Source of the DNA: Paenibacillus monticola
GTDB lineage: Bacteria > Bacillota > Bacilli > Paenibacillales > Paenibacillaceae
DNA length: 64,000 nt
Reading direction: 5' to 3'
Assembly (NCBI RefSeq): GCF_009664975.1
Contig: NZ_WJXB01000009.1
Span: forward strand, 1 to 64,000
The notes under the pieces are model-generated. The model saw nothing but the letters and a program-made list of their open reading frames with translations, had not been told where the DNA came from and did no database searches. The position numbers were made by a program, and so were the translations under genes. This document shows positions 50,764-58,643 of this stretch, piece after piece. The number at the start of each line of letters is the position of its first letter. Within the stretch, counting starts at the first letter, position 1.

Positions 50764-51141
50764 GTGAGCGTCCGTTCATTGCGATATTATGAGAGTCAGG
50801 GATTGATTACACCGATTCGTCAAGCCAACGGCTACCAAACGTATACACCGCTTGAAGTGGAAACGGTGGAAACGATCAAGCTATATTTAAATTTGGGTCT
50901 GTCCACAGAGCAAATTGCAGGCTTTCTGCACTGTGTCCTGAAGAATAAGGAAGCCTTCTGCGCGGACGTGATGCCGCTATACCAGACTAAGCTTGCGGAT
51001 ATTGAAAAACAGCTCCTGCAACTGAATCAGATTAAGCTGAATTTAGAGCAGCGAATGGCGGCCATACTGCATGAACAGGAGCAAAGTAATAGCGGGCAGG
51101 AGGCTGATACCAGGTTATCGCCTAAGTGTGCCTGCCCTTAA
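50764..51141 (+). CDS. MerR-family regulator lacking its first helix
   Basis: 125 aa from GTG 50764. It begins directly at SVRSLRYYESQGLI, the recognition helix of the MerR fold; the first helix (usually about 12-14 residues such as IGELAKRTG) is absent. A stop codon (50746-50748) lies six codons upstream in frame. An ATG at 50745 opens another frame (MNPGER) that could be the original start if about 14 bp were lost. The C-terminus ends in KCACP. It heads a pair with a thioredoxin remnant. It may be non-functional. Confidence 0.6.
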   Translation: MSVRSLRYYESQGLITPIRQANGYQTYTPLEVETVETIKLYLNLGLSTEQIAGFLHCVLKNKEAFCADVMPLYQTKLADIEKQLLQLNQIKLNLEQRMAAILHEQEQSNSGQEADTRLSPKCACP

Positions 51142-51157
51142 GATGATGTAGGGAGGA

Positions 51158-51458
51158 ATGTTAATTACAAGGCACCGGAACGGTACTGGTAGATTTCGGG
51201 GCACCGTGGTGTCCTCCTTGTAAGGTGCTGTTGCCTCTGCTGGAGGAGCTTCATCAGGAATATGGGGACACTGTATCTATTCTAAAGGTGAACTGTGATG
51301 AGCTACCAGAGCTGGCAGCAGAGGCTGGTGTTATGAGCATGCCTACGGTTATTGTATTTAAAGAAGGACAACCGATGGAAAAACTGGTCGGATTACGTCC
51401 GAAGTCAGCCTATCAAGGGGTATTAAATAAGTATGTTCTAACACCGAGTATTCTTTAA
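51158..51458 (+). pseudogene. Thioredoxin-like protein with 5' frameshift
   Basis: From 51165 the frame reads LQGTGTVLVDFGAPWCPPCK and continues to the stop at 51458 with the thioredoxin cis-Pro segment MSMPTVIVFKEGQ. The redox motif WCPPC is intact. No usual start codon exists in frame before Cys, because a stop precedes at 51162-51164. The ATG at 51158, which has GGGAGG before it, is one base out of frame; removing one A would join it to the thioredoxin frame. Otherwise translation could begin only at GTG 51225, after the active site. Confidence 0.65.
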
Positions 51459-51469
51459 TAAACAGTAAG

Positions 51470-51511
51470 AGGCAGGAAGAAGCATAGACTCTATGCGACT
51501 TCCTGCCTTTA
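51470..51511 (+). terminator. Terminator
   Basis: AGGCAGGAAG pairs with CTTCCTGCCT, with an inner CATAG/CTATG stem, and TTT follows. Confidence 0.8.
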
Positions 51512-51542
51512 TTAGTTCCGTGGATAAACGGATAGTCACTAG

Positions 51543-52421
51543 TTACTTAGTTCTATCAGCAATATGGACAACATCGTTCTGATGCAGAGCATCCAGTACT
51601 TCAGCTCTCAAGGTACTTGTGAAGGTGTTCCAAGTTTTTTTGCCAATATCAAGCTCAGCTCGTCCGATGGAGTTAAGCGTATCCAACCATACCCGTTTGT
51701 CATTAATAACCCCAAGCTGTTCCTGAATATTCTTGTATATCTCTTCATGGGCATGGAATTTCTGGTTCAGTGAAAAAGCAGCCGCACTGGCAGTATAGCG
51801 AAGCTCCTTCGCAGCGATCCGCAACTGGTGCAGGGCGTCGAAGGCCTCTGTAGATTCTGCACCCTGTTGGAATATAGTTTTGCAGGCTTTTTTCTTCTGC
51901 TCATAGGCTACCTCAAGCTCGCGCATAACAACATTGGCATCTCTTTTTGCGACCAGACCTTCAAGCTGTCCGCTCAAGAAGTCATTCCACAGTCCATCCA
52001 GATCCTTGCCCATCAGTTTCGGCAGATCTTCCGCCAGCTTCTTGCGGTAGGTCTTACGCTTGTCTTTCTGGTGTTTAATTACAGCTTCCAGTAGCTCAGC
52101 GGTTCTTGTGTCGCTGCCTTCCTTGGCTAGCTTGCGTCTACTCTTGAAGGATTCAATCAGCACATCCGCATCTCTCACCTTGCCCAGTCTTTTCTGAGCT
52201 TGCTTGAACACGGGGTAGAGTCCCGAAGTATGCTGCGGATCAAGAATGGACAGTAGCGTCAACAGTTTCCGGCTATTCACTCTAGCTTGATGAATGTCTT
52301 CGCTGTTGAATGTTCGGAGTGTTTCCTTGCTATAATCCCTAAAGTTAACATAGAGCAGATTGAGCGCTTGCTCCCATTGTCTGGTCTTGCTCTGGTCCTT
52401 GGATAGTTGTTCCATTGTCAT
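51543..52421 (-). CDS. CHAD-domain protein
   Basis: 292 aa, all helical and rich in Lys, Arg and conserved His. INQ-type motifs: VNSRKLLTLLSIL (with upstream HQAR), the RKLAKEG helix and HQLRIAAKELRYTASA. CHAD domains bind polyphosphate. Unlike many, it lacks a CYTH phosphatase domain. AGGAGTG precedes the ATG at 52421. Confidence 0.9.
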   Translation of the reverse strand: MTMEQLSKDQSKTRQWEQALNLLYVNFRDYSKETLRTFNSEDIHQARVNSRKLLTLLSILDPQHTSGLYPVFKQAQKRLGKVRDADVLIESFKSRRKLAKEGSDTRTAELLEAVIKHQKDKRKTYRKKLAEDLPKLMGKDLDGLWNDFLSGQLEGLVAKRDANVVMRELEVAYEQKKKACKTIFQQGAESTEAFDALHQLRIAAKELRYTASAAAFSLNQKFHAHEEIYKNIQEQLGVINDKRVWLDTLNSIGRAELDIGKKTWNTFTSTLRAEVLDALHQNDVVHIADRTK

Positions 52422-52614
52422 GCAGCATCACTCCTAAAAGTTGTGTATAGCATGAACCTCTAGCGTGTAAGCTTTCGCTTGGGAATTCGTTATATCCTCT
52501 AAGGATAGCGTTATCATAGCGGTATATCAAATGCTAAATGGACGAGTGGCAGATCGGTTACAATGTAACTAGGTAAGGGAAGACGAATTTGATCTGTACT
52601 TGGAGGTATTGTTT

Positions 52615-53502
52615 ATGAGTAGTGGATCGTTTAATGAGGAACCGCTCCAGAGAGAACTTCCAGAGGTTATGGCACTCTTTCAGCATTTGATTGATGAGAG
52701 TATAGAAGGAGGGGGCGGAGCAGGTGGAGAGATGCTGATCCCTTTTGCTTTCGAGGAGACGCTCTGCAGGGATATCGGCACAGGGCTTGCCCCGCCATCG
52801 CTGCATCTATGGAGTCATCCCGGGGGCGTGGCCTTAGGTTTGCGGGACAGCAAGCTGCCCTTCGCCGCTGAGGCGATGGCTAAGCTTGAACGAAGCGGGC
52901 TGCGCACAGCGGTCAGGCACTCTGGCGGTGCGGCGGTACCCCTCGATGCAGGGATCGTCAATGTCTCTCTGATTCTCCCGAAGAGCCGTGGTAAGCTGGA
53001 CTTCCACGATGATTTCCGGCTGCTGGTTTCTCTGATTACCGAAGCCGTAGCTGTAAGCCACCCGAAGGCTGCTGCACAAATCGTGGCAGGTGAGGTCCAA
53101 GGCTCCTATTGCCCTGGCGAATTCGATCTGGCGATTGGCGGCCGGAAATTTTGCGGTATTGCCCAGCGGCGGCAAAGTAATGCTTATTTTGTCCATGCCT
53201 TTATTGTTGTCGCGGGCTCCGGACAAGAGCGCGGAGAACTTATCCGCAGCTTCTATGAAGATGCCGCAGGCGAAGAGCAATCGTTATCTTATCCGCGGGT
53301 AAGTCCAGAGACGATGGCCGGACTCCAAGAACTCGGCGGACCAGACACAGTCGGCATGTTTGCCACAGGGTTTAGGCAGGCGTTAGCCCGTCGTGGCGTA
53401 GAACTAATATCGTCAGCCAACACTGGTTATACTCTAGAGTATACAGACCCACGGGTCGTGGAAGCCGCACAGATGTTGCAGGAGCGTTATTCGCTGCAGT
53501 AG
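52615..53502 (+). CDS. lipL: Octanoyl-[GcvH]:protein N-octanoyltransferase
   Basis: 295-aa member of the LplA/LipB/BPL family. LipL moves octanoyl from GcvH to E2 subunits of 2-oxoacid dehydrogenases in Bacillales. The N-terminal R/H-rich substrate core (RHSGGAAVPLD) and GSYCPGEFDL with the likely acyl-accepting Cys166, then GRKFCGIAQRR, fit this family; a simple lipoate ligase would lack the Cys. TTGGAGG lies before ATG 52615. Confidence 0.85.
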   Translation: MSSGSFNEEPLQRELPEVMALFQHLIDESIEGGGGAGGEMLIPFAFEETLCRDIGTGLAPPSLHLWSHPGGVALGLRDSKLPFAAEAMAKLERSGLRTAVRHSGGAAVPLDAGIVNVSLILPKSRGKLDFHDDFRLLVSLITEAVAVSHPKAAAQIVAGEVQGSYCPGEFDLAIGGRKFCGIAQRRQSNAYFVHAFIVVAGSGQERGELIRSFYEDAAGEEQSLSYPRVSPETMAGLQELGGPDTVGMFATGFRQALARRGVELISSANTGYTLEYTDPRVVEAAQMLQERYSLQ

Positions 53503-53504
53503 TG

Positions 53505-53545
53505 AACGGGTGCCGTCCCTATAAAGGACAGCACCCGTTTCTTTT
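53505..53545. terminator. Terminator after lipL
   Basis: AACGGGTGCCGTCC pairs with GGACAGCACCCGTT (one mismatch); loop of 7 nt, then TTTCTTTTT. Almost the same sequence as 42786-42821. Confidence 0.8.
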
Positions 53546-53561
53546 TGACGGGGTTACTGGA

Positions 53562-54341
53562 TTAATAGTATAAATGAGGCCTTCTATCGGAGAAAATCGG
53601 GATTTGCTCCCGAATCTCTCGTACTCTCGGCAAATCAAGGGTACCGGTAAGGATCTCTTCGCCTTCGGAAGCTTCACAGATGATGTCTCCCCAAGGATCA
53701 ATAATCATGGAATGGCCAGCAAAAGTGTTCGTTGGGTCGCTACCTGCACGGTTGCAGGCTACGACATAACACTGATTCTCGATGGCACGGCTAATTAGCA
53801 AAGCTCGCCAGTGAGACAACCTTGGCAGCGGCCATTCCGCACTGATGAATAGGACTTCGGCGCCTTGCGCCGTATGGGCTCGAACCCATTCCGGAAAGCG
53901 GATGTCATAACAGATCAGACCCGCGCATAACGTGCCGTCGAGCGTAAATAGTCCTTTGGCCTCGCCGGGCTGCAAGTATAAGTGTTCATCCATCAACCGG
54001 AATAAATGCAGCTTGCTGTATTCACCAACCAGTTCTCCCTGGCGACTAAAGATGAACATGCTGTTGGTTATGCCTGCGGACCCTTTGCTCGCAACTGAGC
54101 CTGCCACAATGTTGATATTATATTGTTTTGCTAGGGTTGAGATGAAGCCTTTGGTAATCCGCCCTTCTGGATCACCTATTTCTTCAAGACGGGACAAGTC
54201 ATAGCCGGTAGTCCACAATTCAGGCAGGATCAGGCAGTCGGGTTGCTCAGCGGCAGCCTGATGAATTTTACGTTCGGCAGTGGCATAATTAATCTCAGGA
54301 TTTCCAAAAGCGATATCAAGCTGGATAAGGGATATTCTCAT
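53562..54341 (-). CDS. Nitrilase-superfamily carbon-nitrogen hydrolase
   Basis: 259 aa with the catalytic triad Glu41 (ILPELW), Lys110 (YSKLHLF) and Cys144 (LICYDIRFPE). It resembles omega-amidase/MtnU enzymes that hydrolyse 2-oxoglutaramate or 2-oxosuccinamate in methionine salvage. No mtn genes are adjacent, so the substrate is an inference. Transcribed alone. Confidence 0.88.
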   Translation of the reverse strand: MRISLIQLDIAFGNPEINYATAERKIHQAAAEQPDCLILPELWTTGYDLSRLEEIGDPEGRITKGFISTLAKQYNINIVAGSVASKGSAGITNSMFIFSRQGELVGEYSKLHLFRLMDEHLYLQPGEAKGLFTLDGTLCAGLICYDIRFPEWVRAHTAQGAEVLFISAEWPLPRLSHWRALLISRAIENQCYVVACNRAGSDPTNTFAGHSMIIDPWGDIICEASEGEEILTGTLDLPRVREIREQIPIFSDRRPHLYY

Positions 54342-54470
54342 AGTTAATCCTCCTTCGTCTTTGATTTACGACATAATATTTTGATAATGGTTGACGGGTC
54401 AAGTAATTAGGTATAGTATAATTTTTATAAATATGATTTTGCACAATACATTACAATGAGGAGGTTGATT

Positions 54471-54899
54471 TTGAGCGAATATCAGCCTGAGGAAGAGCGC
54501 ATCTTTGAACTGCTGCAGGCGTTGAACAAAGGGATCGCACCTAAATTTGAACGCTGTGCAGGCATCAGTCCCACTCGTCTTCGTCTTCTCCACGAGTTAT
54601 TTCAGGTCGATGAGATCAGCCAAATCGCTCTGCAGAAGGAAATCGATATTGATGCTGCTGCCATTACTCGTCACCTGAAGTGTATGGAGGAATATGGGAC
54701 AATAACGCGTCGTAATAATCCAGCCGATAACAGAGTCACCCTCGTCTGTCTTACAGAGCAAGGACGGGGTAAGGTAGCCTCATACAGAGAAGAGAAGAAA
54801 CGTTTTATCAGCAGTCTGCTCACGGGCTTTAATGATCAGGAACAGACAGTGCTTATAGATATGCTTAACCGGTTGCAACATAATATCAATCTGCTGTAG
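54471..54899 (+). CDS. MarR-family transcriptional regulator
   Basis: 142 aa winged helix protein: ISPTRLRLLHELFQ, the recognition helix DAAAITRHLKCMEEYG and the wing ITRRNNPADNRVTLVCLTEQG. TTG 54471 follows AGGAGG; ATG 54456 is in frame but would overlap the ribosome site. It precedes nitroreductase and monooxygenase genes on the same strand and probably represses them, responding to quinone-like electrophiles as YodB/MhqR types do (inference). Confidence 0.9.
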   Translation: MSEYQPEEERIFELLQALNKGIAPKFERCAGISPTRLRLLHELFQVDEISQIALQKEIDIDAAAITRHLKCMEEYGTITRRNNPADNRVTLVCLTEQGRGKVASYREEKKRFISSLLTGFNDQEQTVLIDMLNRLQHNINLL

Positions 54900-54936
54900 C
54901 CGCACCCTATAATTATATAATAAAGGAGAATAACAC

Positions 54937-55572
54937 ATGAGTACTACACAAATCAGTGATTTCACAGGAATAATTACAGGTCGCCGCTCCATTCGTAAAT
55001 ATGATCCAGCAGTCAAGATCAGCAAAGAGGAAATGACTCAGATTCTTACGGAGGCCACCCTTGCTCCTTCTTCAGTGAACATGCAGCCTTGGCGCTTCCT
55101 CGTGATTGATAGTGCAGAAGGAAAGGCAACATTAGCACCACTTGCCCGCTTTAATCAGACGCAGGTAGAGACCTCAGCGGCAGTGATTGCCGTGTTTGGA
55201 GATTTGAACAACTTCGATTATGCTGAAGAAATATACAGTGCCGCTGTGGAGCGCGGGTTTATGCCTGCCGATGTCAAAGAAAATCAATTGGCTAGACTAG
55301 CCGGCCATTTCTCCACCTTGCCAGCAGCAGCAAACAAAGACACCGTGCTGATTGATTCCGCTTTGGCTTCTATGCAATTGATGTTGGTAGCCCGTGCGCA
55401 TGGCTACGACACGAATCCTATCGGCGGTTTCGAAAAAGATAAAATCGCGGAAGCTTTTGGAATGGACAAAGATCGTTACGTCCCGGTTATGCTGATTTCG
55501 ATTGGTAAAGCTTTAGAAGAGGGCCATGAATCCGTTCGTTTACCAATTGAAACAATCGCTCAGTGGAAGTAA
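54937..55572 (+). CDS. Nitroreductase-family protein
   Basis: 211-aa FMN-dependent NAD(P)H oxidoreductase. The N-terminal RRSIRKYDP and PSSVNMQPWRF are FMN-binding signatures; GGFEKDKI near 167 belongs to the second cofactor segment. Reduces nitroaromatics or quinones. Starts 37 bp after marR, AAAGGAG before ATG. Confidence 0.92.
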   Translation: MSTTQISDFTGIITGRRSIRKYDPAVKISKEEMTQILTEATLAPSSVNMQPWRFLVIDSAEGKATLAPLARFNQTQVETSAAVIAVFGDLNNFDYAEEIYSAAVERGFMPADVKENQLARLAGHFSTLPAAANKDTVLIDSALASMQLMLVARAHGYDTNPIGGFEKDKIAEAFGMDKDRYVPVMLISIGKALEEGHESVRLPIETIAQWK

Positions 55573-55596
55573 AAAATAAAGGAGGAAACACAGACA

Positions 55597-55893
55597 ATGA
55601 TTATTATTCATGCCGTATTTCATGTTAAACCCGACCTCAAGGTGCAATTTCTGGAAGAGGTTAAGCCGCTGATTGCAGCTACCCATGCAGAAGAGGGCAA
55701 TCTCTCTTATGACCTTTACAATCATGCAGAACAAGAAAATGTATATATCATGGTAGAGACCTGGCTTGACTCTGAAGCGGTTTCCAGCCACAATACAAGC
55801 AGTCATTTTACAGCCTTCGCAGCCAAGGCTGGCGAATTCTTGACTGCACCACTCGATGTTAAGGTATATAACGGCGAACAGATCAACAAGTAA
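55597..55893 (+). CDS. Antibiotic biosynthesis monooxygenase-domain (ABM) protein
   Basis: 98 aa with the dimeric ferredoxin-like ABM fold: MIIIHAVFHVKPD, EEGNLSYDLY, ENVYIMVETWLDSEAVSSH. The YgiN-like group oxidises quinols. Starts 24 bp after the nitroreductase gene with AAGGAGG, so the two enzymes probably act together in quinone detoxification. Confidence 0.88.
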   Translation: MIIIHAVFHVKPDLKVQFLEEVKPLIAATHAEEGNLSYDLYNHAEQENVYIMVETWLDSEAVSSHNTSSHFTAFAAKAGEFLTAPLDVKVYNGEQINK

Positions 55894-55902
55894 TTTCTGC
55901 TG

Positions 55903-55943
55903 AAACAGGGTGTTCCGAGAACCACTTGGAACACCCTGTTTTT
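55903..55943 (+). terminator. Terminator of the marR operon
   Basis: AAACAGGGTGTTCC pairs with GGAACACCCTGTTT; five T end the stem. Confidence 0.88.
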
Positions 55944-56055
55944 GTGCAAAAATGTGGTGGCACGTTTATAAGAAGGTCTTCTGGGGTATCTACGCTTAGC
56001 CCGGATTGGGTTAACCCTTAACGATGTCAATAAGAATAGATGGAGGTCCTTACAT

Positions 56056-57657
56056 ATGGAGAACAAGCTACCGATTTCTGAATGGGATGACCATTTACGA
56101 AAGAATATGATTGATTACGTGAACTATTACTTATCCGGTGGTTCACTGCGCAGTATTGAGCCAGATGCTGGCGAAGCAGTAGAGAAAATTACAGAGGTGA
56201 TGGATCGGAAGACCGCCCGCGCATATCGCCAGGAACTTGGCGGAGTAATTACTGAAGCTGGGCAGTTGCAACAATTGCCTGGCTTCAGTCAACTTATGCT
56301 CGAACAGCTTGCTTTTGCCGTGAACAGATTCGATTCCGGTAAGCTCAGAGCGCTTGCTCCGCAGACGACCCAGAATAACTGTGTAGATCCGTATACGAAT
56401 GGTCCACAGTGTCTAGAGATGCTCTTGGGTGAAATCGACAAAACACAGCGGTATATTCATCTGTCTGTGATGCTGTTCTTTAACGATATTTCCGGAAATC
56501 TTATTGCCGAGGAATTGCTTCGTGCGCTTGGACGTGGTGTTCAGGTCCGGATTATGGTGAACTATACCATCACTGCTTTAGGCCATGGGAACAATCTGGA
56601 GTTTGGGGAATTTTCCAAAATTTCTGCTCGGCTGGAGGCTGCGGGAGCTAAACTGCTGAATACGTCCAATTCCTGTTACACTACGGTGGGATGGAGTATG
56701 AAGCGGGAGGCATTGAAACAGCAGGGCGTCCCGGAAAACATCCTTTTTCTACAGGATAAAGTAGAGAAGGATGTGGAAATTTCTGGGCTGAATGTTATAG
56801 ACCACCGAAAGTTTATGATCATCGATGGTATAACCTCAGTTATCGGCAGTTTGAATATTGGTGACCAATATACATACGAAACGCCTCTGAAGGAATCATC
56901 TATCGCAAGTATAGACGGGCAACGACTTGGAATCCCTAGTAAAGTGGAGGAGTGGCATGACGGTTGTTTTCGGGTTCGCGGAGCTGCGTCGTTGCCACTG
57001 AATGTCGTGTTTCAATCGAGATGGATGCTGCTCGGAGGTGATCATTTTGCGGCGGACGATTCCTTCTACCATCCAGATGTGAATTATGATTGCGGAGAGG
57101 AAGAATGTACGCTCTTTGTAAGCTTTCCGGGTAATCCGGTCAATCTGATGCAGCAGTATTATCTGGATTTAATCACTTATGCAGCCGAGGAGACGGTAAT
57201 AGTGAATCCTTATCTGATCGATCAGGCTTTTTGGGATCGGCTGGGTGAGTTGGGTCCAGACTGTTCGGGTCACATATCGATCTGCAACCCACTGCTGGTC
57301 AATGATCACCCTACAAACCGTGCGGCGGTGCGCAGTAATATGTACGTACCCTTTTGCAACGGTGTATCTTTTTACGATTATAGCTTAACCGGCCGTTTCT
57401 CCCATTGGAAAATCACTTATGACCACAGATCGCGGGCAGTGTTCCATGGCTCTTATAATATCAATGAAAGAAGCGCTTGCCACGATTTTGAATTGGGGCT
57501 GCTGGTCAAAGGCGAAGCCTTTGCAAGCAAGGTGAAGTCGATGATCGATTATGATCTTGGCGTCTCCAGAAAAATAACGGATAAGAGGGAATTCTTCAAG
57601 CATCCCTGGCTTCATCCCAGTACATATGCGAATAAGTCTACCCAAAACTATACTTGA
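56056..57657 (+). CDS. Phospholipase D-family protein
   Basis: 533 aa with two HKD motifs: His250-Lys252 in DHRKFMIIDG and His450-Lys452 in HWKITYDHRSRAVFHG, each followed by a GS-N-like segment (GSLNIGD, GSYNINE). The pair fits phosphatidyl transfer or hydrolysis, as in cardiolipin synthases, but there are no clear N-terminal membrane helices. A preceding helical region of about 100 aa has no known match. TGGAGG before ATG. Confidence 0.88.
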   Translation: MENKLPISEWDDHLRKNMIDYVNYYLSGGSLRSIEPDAGEAVEKITEVMDRKTARAYRQELGGVITEAGQLQQLPGFSQLMLEQLAFAVNRFDSGKLRALAPQTTQNNCVDPYTNGPQCLEMLLGEIDKTQRYIHLSVMLFFNDISGNLIAEELLRALGRGVQVRIMVNYTITALGHGNNLEFGEFSKISARLEAAGAKLLNTSNSCYTTVGWSMKREALKQQGVPENILFLQDKVEKDVEISGLNVIDHRKFMIIDGITSVIGSLNIGDQYTYETPLKESSIASIDGQRLGIPSKVEEWHDGCFRVRGAASLPLNVVFQSRWMLLGGDHFAADDSFYHPDVNYDCGEEECTLFVSFPGNPVNLMQQYYLDLITYAAEETVIVNPYLIDQAFWDRLGELGPDCSGHISICNPLLVNDHPTNRAAVRSNMYVPFCNGVSFYDYSLTGRFSHWKITYDHRSRAVFHGSYNINERSACHDFELGLLVKGEAFASKVKSMIDYDLGVSRKITDKREFFKHPWLHPSTYANKSTQNYT

Positions 57658-57717
57658 TCGCGGAAGTCCAACTTCATGTATAATGTTCGGTATCACTATA
57701 CAGATGGAGCTTATGAT

Positions 57718-58095
57718 ATGAAAATAATTATTTCCAAAATTGGCTTGAACAAAAATGAGGTCTTCTTTGTCACGGAATACGGTGAGGGCAAGGGCAACTG
57801 GTATGGGCCTCATGTGGAGCCTGGTACAGAGTGTGAGGTGGAATTTGAACTTACAGATCTGTTCATGCGATGGGTAGATATTGTGCCGTCAGACAGCGAT
57901 CACTATAACATTCACCAGGACAGAGATACGATTAGTTTTATCGGTATATTGGATAATCTTGAAGAAGACGGCACGGGATATTTGCGGGTTGGCGATAGTC
58001 TAATGATGTTTGAGAGCTTGGGCGAGCCCATGCGGTTGGGCGTTTTTGTAGAGCTGAAAACCAAGGCAGTCAAGATATATCCGCTAGTCCTTTGA
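57718..58095 (+). CDS. Hypothetical protein
   Basis: Not recognised. 125 aa, acidic, beta-rich. GGAG lies 9 bp before ATG 57718; the frame is open from 57676. Behind the phospholipase gene by 60 bp on the same strand, possibly co-transcribed. Confidence 0.65.
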   Translation: MKIIISKIGLNKNEVFFVTEYGEGKGNWYGPHVEPGTECEVEFELTDLFMRWVDIVPSDSDHYNIHQDRDTISFIGILDNLEEDGTGYLRVGDSLMMFESLGEPMRLGVFVELKTKAVKIYPLVL

Positions 58096-58209
58096 GCTAA
58101 AATAGGGTATTCCCCCGACTGTCTTCCCTGGAGGTGAGGTTTATCCACCGCTGCAGCTATGCTATGATAGCTAATAGAATCAGAAGTGAAGCAATAAGGA
58201 GCAGAGTCC

Positions 58210-58536
58210 ATGAACAGCGAAATTCAGCAATTCAAGACGGAATTTTTTAAGGCATTGGCTCATCCCATGCGAATTCGCATCCTTGAGCTACTGAGCGAAG
58301 GCGACAAGAACGTAAATGAACTGCAGGCAATACTCGGTTCTGAAGGATCAGCAGTTTCCCAGCAATTGGCTGTATTACGTGCCAAAAATGTTGTAGCCAC
58401 AGTAAAAGAAGGCACTACTGTTATTTATTCTCTCCGCGATCCCCTGATTGAAGACCTTCTGGCGGTAGCCAAGCAAATATTTGATAACCACCTTGTAAGT
58501 GCCATTTCTATGCTTGAAAGCATCCGTAGTGAGTGA
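58210..58536 (+). CDS. ArsR-family regulator
   Basis: 108-aa winged helix repressor: FFKALAHPMRIRILELLSEG, NVNELQAILGSEGSAVSQQLAVLRAKNVV and the wing VKEGTTVIYSLRD. It has no metal-binding Cys pair in the alpha3 helix (no CxC), so it does not sense arsenite or cadmium in the classical way. It precedes a sulfate-permease-type gene and may control it. Confidence 0.92.
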   Translation: MNSEIQQFKTEFFKALAHPMRIRILELLSEGDKNVNELQAILGSEGSAVSQQLAVLRAKNVVATVKEGTTVIYSLRDPLIEDLLAVAKQIFDNHLVSAISMLESIRSE

Positions 58537-58565
58537 ATTTGGAAATCATGAATGTCATTTGGATG

Positions 58566-58594
58566 TTGACAAGAGCGACAAGCAGGAGTAATAT
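58566..58594 (+). promoter_or_regulatory. Promoter of the SulP gene
   Basis: TTGACA, 17 bp, TAATAT between the ArsR and SulP genes. The AT-rich stretch just downstream (ATTCAAATAATCAGATATTT) is a possible imperfect ArsR-type dyad. Confidence 0.7.
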
Positions 58595-58643
58595 TTACCT
58601 TATATTCAAATAATCAGATATTTAGAGAAAAGAAGGTTAGAAG

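Noticed and set aside
56056..57657. Secreted PLD toxin or PLD-type nuclease
   Set aside because: No signal peptide and two distinct HKD motifs, closer to phosphatidyl transferases; the specific role stays open.
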